Part shown: piece after piece, positions 19,814 to 32,929 of the stretch
How the letters are laid out: each line of letters starts with the position of its first letter
How positions within the stretch are numbered: the stretch's first letter is position 1
From: Xestospongia bergquistia
Taxonomy: Eukaryota; Porifera; Demospongiae; Haplosclerida; Petrosiidae
NCBI GenBank assembly: GCA_963965975.1
Contig: OZ014419.1
Span: forward strand, 3,933,677 to 3,997,676
DNA: 64,000 nucleotides
Reading direction: 5' to 3'
Made by a program: the position numbers and the translations under genes
The notes under the pieces: generated by a model
Database searches by the model: none
What the model was told of the DNA's origin: nothing
What the model saw: only the letters and a program-made list of their open reading frames with translations

Positions 19814-21821
19814 TTAACTTTCATAATGTAACTTTGTGTGGTATATTTCAAAGCACGGATGGATGTGTAGTGGTGTTTTGCAGATTTTACATTGAAATTG
19901 TGTCTGAGATCTTTTTTTTCTTCTAGCTCGGCAAACTTCACACTGTGGGCGACCTCCAGATGGTGTTTCTTTTCTAATTGGCTCAGGAAATGCCCGCTCA
20001 CTTAGCCTCATAGGCAGAACTCTTGTTGGTGCTACATGTCTCCTATCAACAAGACGCTTGTGGCCTTCTAATAGACTTGCAACTAAGGAGAGACGAAAGT
20101 CTAATTGATTAAGACTTTTCTCAGCCACAGTCTTGTACAAGATGCTTGCATTTACAATAGATAAGTCAAGTAAATGAAAGAATATTCTCTTCCACCACTT
20201 TAGAGATCTATGAGAATACCCGTAATATAACACCAACTGATCAGACTTATCAACACCTCCCATATGCAAGTTGTAATCATCTATCGCCACCGGTTTTTGT
20301 ACTGTCTCAACTCCTTCAGTAACTGCTTTCGTTCTACGTCGCTTTACCATCATATAATCTGTGTGAAAGGTAGATATCATGTGTACCACTCTCTTGTCTT
20401 TCCACTTCAAACATAATATTTTACCATCATCAGTGATATCACTGTATACTTCACCTATACAATGGTAAGGTAATTTATTGTTTATTTGTTTTTATTACCT
20501 TTAGCTAAACTGGTAGACTTAAATGTCTCGCTAAGTCCCTTCCTATCTTTTCTAATTGTCCCACAAGCATCAAATCCATTATCTTTTAAGTCTGAGAAAA
20601 GGGTAGGTGATGAGTAATAATTATCAGTGTACACTCTGTATCCCATATTAGAGAGAGGTGATACTAATTCCATCACTACTCGGTGAGCAAGTCCTTTCTC
20701 AACTGAGCCATCTTTCTCTTTCCCTAGTAACATCAATGGTATTGTTCATTGGAAGGTATGTAATAACTTACCTGTATATAACTTGAAGTTATACACATAG
20801 CCATTTTTAGCATCTGCTAACACCCATGCTTTGATACCCCATTTTGTGGTTTTTTTAGGCATATATTGGATCCATGAGAGCCTCCCTTTGTAACCAATTA
20901 TGCTCTCATCAGCAGATAGTTCTTGATTAGGGATGTATACAGACTGGAATGCTTTTATTACTAAATTGAGGAATGGCCTAATTTTGTAGATCTTATTGTA
21001 GTCATCACTGGTACGATTTGGTTGCTTCTCAGCATCATTGAGGTGGAAGAATTTCATCAATAGTTCAAACCTTCTTCCGGACATAATGACACTGAAAGTC
21101 TCATTATGAAACGGCCACTTGGTACTCCAGTATGATCTGTTACACATAAATTGTTACATAAACTTAGATGTAATTATATATAAGCATATCTTTATAACTA
21201 TTATGTGTAAACAATAGTAAACTAGTACATAGCAAAAATTCACCTCACTGTAGGGAAACCCATTATTCCCATGGTAATAATGATAGCTAGTAATGGATCG
21301 ATTTCTTCTCTTCTCATAGGAGTTCTTATCCATTCATGTCTGCGTGCTTTTGGGTGTTGATTGAGATGTGCTTTAGACGAAGTAAGAATTTGTTCAGTAT
21401 ATCTAACACTCTCTGTGTAGATTAAATTTTTGACTTCTGGTGTGAAGAAAAGATTGAAAAAATCTACTGGTAACTTCCCACTCATGTCAACAGTTATACC
21501 AGGTTTAGCAGTAAAAGGATGTACTGAGGAGAGAAAGGAAAGAAGAATAAAATAATTATTTATTTATTTATATATTATGTATACATACCTGTGTGGGTGG
21601 TAGAATTACTAGGAGGGGCTGAAATAGGTGGAGTACTGGGAAAAGAAGTACTAGTTTTGTCTGGAAAGCTGATCTGTTGGAGATTCTTCATCTTCGCTAG
21701 CAGAGTCATCAACATAACCATCAAAGTCACTGTCTGAATCATCGTTTGGCAGATGATCAAAATAGTTTAGAAGGAACTCTGGGTCTGATAGTATATAACT
21801 TGAGCTATTATTGCAAGCCAT
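19814..21821 (-). CDS. piggyBac-type transposase with four short introns
   Basis: Five exons: 21821-21589, 21523-21244, 21136-20772, 20723-20499 and 20454-19814. All borders are GT/AG and introns are 44-107 bp. Joined, they give an acidic N-terminus, then the DDE_Tnp_1_7 fold. The first catalytic Asp is in ELSADESIIGYKGR, the second in RVYTDNYYSSPTLFSDL, the third in NLHMGGVDKSDQL, and RSLKWWKRIFFHLLDLSIVN follows. At the C-terminus is a Cys/His cluster, CEVC-x10-CKIC-x4-HIHPC-x4-H, the family's DNA-binding finger. One fault is seen. From M21821, exon 1 runs into a stop (SRQN-stop) because its 233 nt leave the wrong phase for exon 2. The correct frame before the splice is STTHT, so a one-base insertion or two-base deletion lies at about 21660-21720. 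Otherwise all exons are open. It could be a slightly decayed transposon or a copy with another start. Confidence 0.88.
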
Positions 21822-21913
21822 TAAAACTTTAAAACGATATTTCCTAGCTGTATTCAACATAAAATAGCTCGTATATGTTGTAAACAATATACAGGCTGTG
21901 TATGTGCTGCTGC

Positions 21914-21992
21914 TGCGCAAAATTGCGCTACCGCCCAAACAGGAAGTGATTATACATGCGCAAAATTGCGCAAATGACCATCAAAGGGTTAA
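21914..21992. mobile_element. Right end of the piggyBac element: TIR, subterminal palindromes and TTAA target
   Basis: Read inward from the right, TTAA (21989-21992) is followed by CCCTTTGATGGTCATTTGCG, a typical piggyBac terminus. Two copies of the palindrome TGCGCAAAATTGCGC lie at 21957-21971 and 21914-21928 and are likely transposase binding sites. The TTAA belongs to the AGTTAAAGAAACTC motif of the neighbouring satellite, so the element jumped into the satellite. I found no matching left TIR between 18890 and 19814, and the left flank is not satellite, so that end is deleted. Confidence 0.8.
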
Positions 21993-24900
21993 AGAAACTC
22001 ATTCAACCTGTGTTAATACAGTTAGTAGGTCATAGTCTTTGCTCAGACAAAGGTGGTACTCGTTACAAACATAATGGTGATACTGGACGTCTCGCTAAGG
22101 TCACTAATACTAAGTTAAAGAAACTCATTTAACCTATGTTAATGCCATTAGTAGGTTGTACTCTTCACTCAGATAATGGTGGTAATCATAGCAAACATAA
22201 TGTTGATACTTGACATCTCTCTGTATTCGCTAGTAGTAAGTTAAAAAAATCATTGTACCTGTGTTAATAAAGTTAGTAGGTCGTACTCTTATCTCAGATA
22301 ATGGTGGGACTGTTTGTACAGATAATGGTTGGAACCTAGCTCAGATAATGGTTGACCTGGACATCTGTCTAAAGTCACTAGTAGTAGGTTAAAGAAACTC
22401 ATTCAACCTATGTTAATGCAGTCAGTAGGTTGTACTTTTCACTCATATAGTGGTGGTACTCTTAGCAGAGATAATGGTGGTTCTTGATGTCTCTTTAAAG
22501 TCACTAGTTGTAAGTTAAAGAAACTCATTCAACCTGTGTTAATACAGTTAGTAGATCGTACTCTTGCTTGGATAATAATGGTAATCTTAGCTCAGATAAT
22601 GGGGGTATTGGACATCTCTCTAAAGTCGCTTCTAGTAAGTTAAATAAACTTATTAAACCTTAGTTAATTCAGTTAGTATGTCGTACTCTTAGCTCAGATA
22701 GCGGCGGCACTCTTCGTGCAGATAATGGTTGGACTCTTTGCTCAGATAATGGTTGTCCAGGACATCTCTTTAAAGTCACTAGTAGTAAGTTAAAGAAACT
22801 CATTGAACCTGTGTTAATACAGTTAGTAAATTGTACGCTTTACTCAGATAATGGCGGTACTCATAGCTCACATAATGGTGGTACTGGACATCTCTCTAAA
22901 GTCACTAGTAGTAAGTTAAAGAAACTTATTGAATGTGGGTTAATACACTTAGTAGGTTGTACTCTTAACTAAGATAATGGTTGTACTCATAGCTCAGATA
23001 ATGGTGGTACTCAACGTCTCTCTAAAGTCACTAGTAGGAAGTTATAGAAACTCATTCAACCTGTGTTAGTACAGGTAGTAGATCGTATTTCTTTACTCAG
23101 ATAAGGGCGGTACTCATAGCTCAGATAATGGTGGTACTGGACATCTCTTTAAAGTCACTAGTAGTAGTTAAAGAAACTTATTGAACGTGGGTTAATACAG
23201 TTAGTAGGTTGTACCCTTCGCTAAGATAATGGTTGTACTCTTAGCTCAGATAATGGTGGTACTGGACATCTCTTTAAAGTCGCTAGTAATAAATTAAAAA
23301 AAATCATTCAACCTGTATTAATATAGTTAATATGTCATACTATTCACTCAGATAATGGTTGTACTCTTAGGTCAGATAATGGTGGTACTGGACATCTCTC
23401 TAAAGTCAGTAACGATAGGTTAAATAAACTTATTAAACCTATGTTAATACAGTTAGCATGTCGTACTTTTAGCTCAGATAATGATGGTACTCTTAGCCCA
23501 GATAATGGTGGTTCTTGATGTCTCTTTAAAGTCACTAGTAGTAAGTTAAAGAAACTCATTCAACCTGTGTTAACACAGTTAGTATGTTGTACTCTTGCTC
23601 GGATAATAATTGTAATCTTAGCTCAGATAATGGCAGTACTGGACATCTCTCTAAAGTTACTTCTAGTAACTTAAAGAAACACATTGAACTTTTGTTAATA
23701 CAGTTAGTACGTCATACTCTTAGCTCAGATAGTGGTGGCACTCTTCGTGCAGATAATGGTTGGACTCTTAGTTCAGATAATGTTTGTCCTGGACATCTCT
23801 TTAAAATCACTAGTAGTAAGTTAAAGAAACTCATTGAACCTGTGTTAATACAGTTGGTAGATCATACTCTTCATTCAGATAATTTTTGTACTCTTAGCTC
23901 AGATAATGTTGGTATTGGACATCTCTCTAAAGTCACTAATTCTAAGTTAAAGGTACTAACTCAACCCTTTAAATACAATTAGTAGTCGTACACTTCACTC
24001 AGATAATGGTGATACTCTTAGCTCAGAAAATGGTGGTACTGGACATATCTCTAAAGTGACTAATTGTAAGTTAATATTACTAACTCGACTTATTTAAATA
24101 CAGTTAGGAGGTCGTACTCTTCACTCAGATAATGTTGATACTCTTAGCTCAGATAATGTTGGTACTCTTCATTCATATAATGGTTGTACTCTTAGGTCAG
24201 ATAAATGTGGTAATGGCCATCTCTCCAAAGTCACTAGATGTAAGTTAAAGAAACTCATTCAACCTGTGTTTATACAGATAGTAGGTTGTACTTTTTGCTC
24301 AGATAATGGTGGTAATTTTATCTCAGATAATGGTGGTACAGGACATCTCTCTAAAATTACTAATGGTAAGTTAAAGAAACTCATTCAACCTGTGTTAATA
24401 CAGATAATAGGTCGTACTCTTCACCCAGATAATTGTGACACTCTTAGCTTAGATAATGGTGGTACTGGACATCTCTCTAAAGTGACTAGTGGTAACTTAA
24501 GGAAACTCATTCAACCTGTGTTGCTACAGTTAGTAGGTCATACTCGTGACACAGATAATGGTGATACTCTTAGCTGAGATAATGGTAGTACTGGACATCT
24601 CTCGAAAGTCACTATTGGTAAGTTAAAGAATCTCATTCAACCTGTGTTAATACAATTAGTAGGTCGTACTCTTCGCTCAAATAATTGTGGTATTCTTAGT
24701 GCAGATAGTCGTCATTCTGGATATCTCTCTAAAGTTACTAGTAGTAAGTTAAAGAAACTCATTCAACCTGTGTTAATACAGTTAAAACGTCATACACTTC
24801 ACTCAGATAATAGTGATACTCTTATCTCAGATAATGGTAGTACTGGACATCTCTCTAAAGTGACTAGTGGTAAGTTAAAGAAACTCATTCAACCTGTGTA

Positions 24901-27900
24901 AATACAGTTAGTTGGTTATCCTCTTCGCTCAGATAATGGCCGTACACTTAGCTCTGGTAATTATGTTGCACTTAGCTCAGATAATGGTTGTACTGTACAT
25001 CTCTCTAAAGTCACTGGTAGTAAGTTAAAGAAACTCATTCAACCTGTGTTTATACAGTTAGTAGGTTGTACTCTTTGCTTAGATAATGGTGGTACTCTTA
25101 GTGCAGATAATCGTGGTACTGGACATCTCCCTAAAGTCGCTAGTAGGAAGTTAAAGAAAGTCATTCAACCCGTGTTAATACAGTTAGTAGGTTGTATTCT
25201 TCGCTCAGATAATGATAGTAGACTTAGCTCAGATACTGGTGGTACTGGACATCTCTCTAAAGTCACTAACGGTAAGTTAAGTGAACTCATTCAACGTGTG
25301 TTAATACAGTTAGCAGGTTGTACATTTCACTTATATAATGGTGGTACTTTTAGCTCAGATAATGGTGGTACTGGACATCACTCTAAAGTGACTAGTAGTA
25401 AGAGAAAAGAACTCATTCAACCTGTTTTAATACAGTTAGTAGATTATACTGTTCACTCAGATAATGGTGTTACTCTTAGGTCAGATAATGGCGGCACTCT
25501 TAGCTCAGGTAATGGTGGTACTGTTAGCGCAGATAATCATGGTACTAGTCATCTTTCTAAGGTCACTAATAATAAGTTAAAGAAACTCATTCAACCTATG
25601 TTAATACTGTTAGTAGATCGTAGTCTTCACTCAGATAATGGGGATACTTTTAGTTCGGATAATGGTGGTACTAGACATCTCTCTAAAGTCACTAATGGTA
25701 AGTTAAAGATACTCATTCAACCTTTGGTCATACACTTCCCTCAGATAATGTTGATACTCTTCGTTCAGATAATGGTGCTATTCTTAGCTCAGATAATGGT
25801 GGTACACTTCACTCAGATAATGGTGGTACTCTTAGCGCAGATAATCGTGGTACAGGACATCTCTCTAAAGTCACTAATATTAACTTTAGAAAATTCATTC
25901 AACCTGTGTTAATACAGTTAGTAGATCATACACTTAACTCAGATAATGGCGGTATTCTTAGGTCAGATAATGGTGTTACAGGACATTTCTCTAAAGTCAC
26001 TAGTAGTTAGTTAAACAAACTCATACAACCTGTGTTAATACAGTTAGTATGTTGTACTCTTCACTTGGATAATGGTGGTACTCTTAGATCAGATAATTGT
26101 GGTACGGGACGTCACTCTAAAGTCAGTAGTAGTAAATAATGAAACACATTAAACCTGTGATAATACAGTTTGTAGGTCATACTTTTCACTAAGATAATGG
26201 AGGTAGTCTTAGCTCATATAATTGCCATATAATAGCGGTACTTTTAGGTCAGAAAATGGTGTTACTGGACGACTCTCTAAAGTCACTAGTAGTAAGTTAA
26301 AGAAATTCATTCAACCTGTCTTTATACAGTTAGTAGGTTGTACTCTTTGCTCAGATAATGGTGGTAATCTTAGCGCAGATATTCGTAGTACGAAACACTC
26401 ACTAGTATTAAGTTAAAGAAACTCACTCAACCTGTCTCAATACAGATAGCAGGTCGCACTCTTCACTCAGATAATAGTGATACTTTTAGCTCAGATAATG
26501 GTTATACTGGACATTTCTCTAAACTCACTGATTGTAAGTTAAAGATATTCATTCAATCTGTGTTAATAGAGTTAGTAGGTCATACTCTTCACTCAGATAA
26601 TGATGATACATTAGCTCAGATAATGGTGGTACTGGGCATCTCTCTAAAGTCACTACTACTAAGTAAAGGAAAACTCATTCAACCTGTGTTAATACAGTTA
26701 CTAGATCATACTCTTCATTCACATAATTTTTGTACTCTTAGCTCAGATAAAGGTGGTACTGGACATCTTTCCAAAGTCACTAATTGTAAAAGATACTCAC
26801 TCAACCTGTTTTAATACAATTAGTAGTCGTATACTTCACTCAGATAATGGTGATACTCTTAGCTCAGATAATAGTAGTACTGTACATCTCTCTAAAGTGA
26901 CTAGTGGTATATTAAAGAAACTCATTCAACCTGTGTTAATACAGTTATTAGGTTGTACTCTTTGCTCATATAATGGCGGTACTCTTAGCTCAGGTAATTG
27001 TGGTACACTTAGCTCAGATAATGGTGGTACTGGACATCTCTCTAAAGTCACTGGTAGTAAGTTAAAGAAACTCATTGAACCTGTGTTAATACATTTAGTA
27101 GGTTGTACTTTTCACTCAGATAATGGTGATACTCTTCGCTCAGATAATGGCAGTACTCTTAGCTCAGGTAATGGTGGTACTCTTAGCGCCTATAATTATG
27201 GTACTGGACATCTTTCTAATGTCACTAGTAATAAGTTAAAGAAAGTCATTCAACCTGTGTTAATACAGTTAGTAGATCATAGTCTTCATTCATATAATGA
27301 TAGTACTCTTAGGTCAGATAATGATGGTACTTTACGTCACACTAAAGTCACTAGTATTAAGTTAAAGAAAGTCATTCAACCTGTGTTAATACAGTTAGTA
27401 GATCATACTCTTCGTTCAGATAATGGTTGTACTCTTAGCTCAGATAATGGTGGTACTAGACTTATCTGTAAAGTCACTATTTGTAAATTAAAGAAACTCA
27501 TTCAACCTGTTTTAATACAGTTAGTAGATCATACTCTTCACTGAGATAATGGTGATACACTTACCTCAGATAATTATGGTACTGGAAATCTCTCTAAAGC
27601 GACTAGTTCTAAGTTAAAGAAACTCATTCAACATTTCTTAATGCAGATAGTAGGTTGTACTTTTCGCTCAGATAATGGCAGTACTCTTAGCTTGGGTAAT
27701 GGTGGCACTCTTAGCTAAGAAAATGGTGGTACGGGACATCTCTCTAAAGTCACTAGTAGTAAGTGAAAGAAACTCAGTCAAGCGGTGTTTATACAGATAG
27801 GAGGTTGTACTCTTCACTCAGATAATGGTGGTATTCTTAGCACAGATAATTGTGGTACTCTTCGTTCAGATAATGGTTGTCCTATTAGCTCAGATAATTG

Positions 27901-28584
27901 TGTAATGGACATCTCTCTAAAGTCACTAGTATTAAGTTAAAGATACTCATTCAACCTGTGTTTGTACAGTTAGGAGGTTTGTACTCTTCGCTAAGATAAT
28001 TTGTGGTACTTTTAGCTCAGATAATGATGGTACTGGAGATCTTTCTAAAGTACTAATGTCGTAGTAAGGTCATACACATAGCTCAGACAATGGTTGTACT
28101 CTTTGTTCAGATAATGTTTGTACTCTTAGCTCAGATAATTGTGGTACTGGATATCTCTATAAAGTGACTAGTGGTAAGTTAAAGAGACTCATTCAACCTT
28201 TGTTAACACAGTTAGTAGGTTGTACTCTTTGCTCAGATAATGGCGGTAATTTTAGGTCAGGTAATGGTGGTACACTTAGCTCAGATTAATGTGGTAATGG
28301 ACATCTCTTCAAAGTCACTAGTAGTAAGATAAAGAAACTCATTCAATCTGTGTTAATACAGTTAATAGATCATACTCTTCCCTCACATAATGGTGGTACA
28401 CTTAGCTCAGATAATGATAGTACTTGATATCTCTCTAAAGTAACTATTTGTAAGTTAAAGACACTCATTCAAACTGTGTTGATACAGTTAGTAGGTCGTA
28501 CTCTTCACTCAGATAATCATGATACTTTTAGCTCAGATTATGGTGGTGCAGGAAATCTCTCTAAAGTGACTATTGGTAAGTTAA

Positions 28585-30480
28585 AGAAATCATTCAACTT
28601 GTGTTTATATAGTTAGTAGGTTCTACTCTTCGCTCAAACAATGGTGGTACGGTTAGCTCGGGTAATTGTGGTACACTTAGCTCAGGTAATGGTGGTACAG
28701 GACATCTCTCTAATGTCACTGGTAGTAAGTTAAAGAAACTTATTCAACCTGTGTTTATACAGTTAGTAGGTCGTACTCTTCTCTCAGATAATGTTGATAC
28801 TCTTAGCTGAGATAATGATTGTACTGGACATCTCTCTAAAGTGACTAGTGGTAAGTTAAAGAAACTTATTTAACTTGTGTTACTACAGTTAGTAGTTCGC
28901 ATTCTTCATTTAGATAATGGTGATAATCTTAGCTGAGATAATGGTGGTGCAGGAAATCTCTCTAAAGTGACTAGTGGTAAGTTAAAGAAATCATTCAACT
29001 TGTGTTAATACAGTTAGTAGGTTCTACTCTTCGCTCAAATAATGGCTATACGGTTAGCTCAGGTAATTCTGGTACACTTAGCTCAGATAATGGTGGTACT
29101 GGACATCTCCCTAATGTCACTGGTAGTAAGTGAAAGAAACTCATTCAACCTGTGTTTATACAGTTAGTAGGTCGTACTCTTCTCTCAGATAATGGTGATA
29201 CTGTTAGCTGAGATAATGATTGTACTGGACATCTCTCTAAAGTGACTAGTGTTAAGTTAAAGAAACTCATTCAAGCTGTGTTAATACAGTAAGTAGTTCG
29301 TACTCTTCACTCAGATAATGGTGATAGTCTTAGCTGAGATAATGGTGGTGCAGGAAATCTCTCTAAAGTGACTAGTGGTAAGTTAAAGAAACTCATTCAA
29401 CTGGTGTTAATACAGTTAGTAGGTTCTACTCTTCACTCAAATAATGGCGGTACGGTTAGCTCAGGTAATTGTGGTACACTTAGCTCAGATAATGGTGGTA
29501 CTGGACATCTCCCTAATGTCACTGGTAGTAAGTTAAAGAAACTCATTCAACCTGTGTTTATACAGTTAGTAGGTCGTACTCTTCTCTCAGATAATGGTGA
29601 TACTCTTAGCTGAGATAATGATTGTACTGGACATCTCTCTAAAGTGACTAGTGGTAAGTTAAAGAAACTCATTCAAGCTGTGTTAATACAGTAAGTAGTT
29701 CGTACTCTTCACTCAGATAATGGTGATAGTCTTATCTCAGACAATGGTGTACTGGAAATCTCTCTAAAGTGACTAGTGGTAAGTTAAAGAAACTCATTCA
29801 ACTTGTGTTAATACAGTTAGTTGGTTCTACTCTTCACTCAAATAATGGCGGTACGGTTAGCTCAGGTAATTGTGGTACACTTAGCTCAGGTAACGGTGGT
29901 ACTGGACATCTCTCTAATGTCACTGGTAGTAAGTTAAAGAAACTCATTCAACCTGTGTTTATACAGTTAGAAGGTCGTACTCTTCTCTCAGATAATGGTG
30001 ATACTGTTAGCTGAGATAATGATTGTTCTGGACATCTCTCTAAAGTGACTAGTGATAAGTTAAAGAAACTCATTTAACTTGTGTTACTACAGTTAGTAGT
30101 TTGTACTCTTCATTCAGATAATGGTGATAATCTTAGCTGAGATAATGGTGGTGCAGGAAATCTCTCTAAAGTGACTATTGGTAAGTTAAAGAAATCATTC
30201 AACTTGTGTTAATACAGTTAGTAGGTTCTACTCTTCGCTCAAATAATGGTGGTATGGTTAGCTCAGGTAATTGTGGTACACTTAGCTCAGATAATGGTGG
30301 TACTGGACATCTCTCTAATGTCACTGGTAGTAAGTTAAAGAAACTTATTCAACCTGTGTTTATACAGTTAGAAGGTCGTACTCTTCTCTCAGATAATGGT
30401 GACACTCTTAGCTGAGATAATGATTGTACTGGTCATCTCTCTAAAGTGACTATTGATAAGTTATAGAAACTCATTCAACC
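28585..30480 (+). repeat. Higher-order repeat of ~400 bp within the satellite, about five copies
   Basis: A three-monomer block recurs at about 28590, 28988, 29389, 29790 and 30190. Its landmark is the NNGG-T/M-VSSGNCGTLSS peptide-coding segment followed by NVTGSKLKK and a unit with LLSDNGDT. The shared TGA after each LLSDNGDT(L/V)S, and the AATGTCAC variant in place of AAAGTCAC, mark them as recent amplification products. Confidence 0.85.
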
Positions 30481-32929
30481 TCTGTTAATATAGTTAGTAG
30501 GTCATACTCTTTGCTCAGATAATGATAGCACTCTTAGCTCAGATAATGGTGGTACTGGACATGTCTCTAAAGTGACTAGTAGTAAGTTAAAGAAACTCAT
30601 TCAACTGGTGTTAATACAGTTAGTAGGTTATACTCTTCACTCATATAATGGCGGTTCTCTTAGCTCAGGTAATTGTGGTACACTTAGCTTAGACAATGGT
30701 GGTACTGGACTTCTCTCTAAAGTCACTGGTAGTAAGTTAATAAAGGTCTTTTAACCTGTGTTAATACAGTTAGTAGGTCGTACTCTTCGCTCAGATAATG
30801 ATAGTACGTACTCTTAGCTCAGATAATGGTGGTACTGGACATGTCTCTAAAGTGACTAGTAGTAAGTTAAAGAAACTCATTCAACTGGTGTTAATACAGT
30901 TAGTAGGTTATACTCTTCGCTCATATAATGGCGGTTCTCTTAGCTCAGGTAATTGTGGTACACTTAGCTTAGAAAATGGTGGTACTGGACATCTCTCTAA
31001 AGTCACTAATGGTAATTAAGGAAACTCATTCAACCTGTGTTAATACAGTTAGCAGGTTGTACACTACAATCACATAATGGTGGTACTTTTAGCTCAGATA
31101 ATGGTAGTACGGGACATCACTCTAAAGTTACTAGTTGTAAATTAAAGAAACTTGCTCAACCTGTGTTAACTGAGTGAGGAGGTCATACTCTTCCCTGAGA
31201 TAATGGTGGTTGTCTTAGCACAGATAATCGTGGTACTGGACATGTCTCTAAAGTCACTAGTAGTAAGTTCAAGAAACTCATACAACCTGTATTAATACAA
31301 ATAGAATGTCATATGTTTCACTCAAATAATTGTGGTATTCTTAGCTCAAATAATGGTGGTACTGGACATCTCTCTAAAGTCACTAGTAGTAGTTTAAAAA
31401 ACTCATTCAAACTGTGTTAATACAGTTAGTAGGTCATACGCTTCACTTAGATAATGGTGGTACTGGGCGTCTCTCTAAAGTCACTAGAGCAAGTTATAGA
31501 AACTCATTCAACCTGTGTTAATACAGTTAGTTGGTCTTACTTTTCGCTCAGATAATGATGGTACTCTTTGCTCAGAGAATGGTGGTACTTTTCTTCTCTC
31601 TAATGTCACTAGTAGTAAGTTAAAGAAACTCATTCAACCTGTATTTATACAGTTAGTAGGTCATATTCTTTGCATAGAAAATGGTGGTACTCATAGCACA
31701 GATAATAATAGCACTGGACATGTTTCTAAAGTCACTACTAGTAAGTTAAAGAAATTCATTCAACCTTTGTCAATACAGTTAGCAGGTCCCACTCTTCACT
31801 CAGATAATGGTGATACTTTTAGCCCAGATACTGGTGATCCTGGACATCTCTCTAAAGTCACTAATTGTAAGTGAAAGAAACTCATTCAACCTGTGTTAAT
31901 AGAATTAGTAGATCGTACTTTTCACTCAGGTAATGGTGATATTCTTACCTCAGATAATGGTTGTACTGGACATCTCTCTAAAGTGACTAGTGTAAGTGAA
32001 AGAAACTCATTCAAGCTGTTTTAATACAGTTTGTAGGTTGTACTCTTTGTTCGGATAATGGCTCTAATGTTAGCTCAGGTAATGGTTGTACTATTCGCTC
32101 AGATAATGGTGGTACAAGATATCTCTCTAAAGTCATTAGTTGTAAGTGAAAGAAACTCGCTGAACCTGTGTTAATACAGTAAGGTGGACTCTAGGAGGTC
32201 GTACACTTCGGTCAGATAATGGTGGTACTCTTAGCACACATAAATGTGGTACTGGACATCTCACTAAAGTCACTAGTAGTAAGTTACAGAAACTCATTTA
32301 ACCTGTGTTAATACAGTTAGCATATCATACTCTTCGCTAAGTTAATGGCGGTTCTCTTAGCTCCGATAATGGTGGTACTGGACATCTCTCTAAAGTCAGT
32401 ATTTGTAAGTTAAAGATACTCATTGAGTATGTGTTAATACAGTAAATAGGTTGTACTCTTCACTCAGATAATGGTGACACCCTTAACTCAGATAATGATG
32501 GCACTGGACATCTCACAGACAGTGGTACTGGACAGTGACTAGTGGTAAGTTAAAGAAACTCATTCAACTTGTGTTAATACAGTTAGTAGGTTATACTCTT
32601 TGCTCAGATAATCTTGATACTCTTAGCTTAGGTAATTGTGGTAATCTTCGCTCAGATAATGGTAGTACAGGATGTCTCTCTAAAGTCACTAGTTGTAAGT
32701 TAAAGAAACTTGCTCAAACTGTGTTAATACAAGTAGGAGGTTGCACTATTTGCTCAGATAATAGTGGTATTCTTAGCACAGAAAATCCTAGTCCTAGACA
32801 TCTCTCTAAAGTCACTAGAAGTAAGTTAAAGCATCTCATAGAACCTGTGTTTATACAGTAAGTATGTCGTACTCTTAGCACAGATAATCGTCGAAACTTG
32901 ACATCTCTCTAAAGTCGCTAGTAGTAAGT

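Noticed and set aside
25046-25912. Satellite open frames of 60-307 codons as protein-coding genes
   Set aside because: Frames change from unit to unit, stops are frequent, no start context or splice structure. Treated as satellite.
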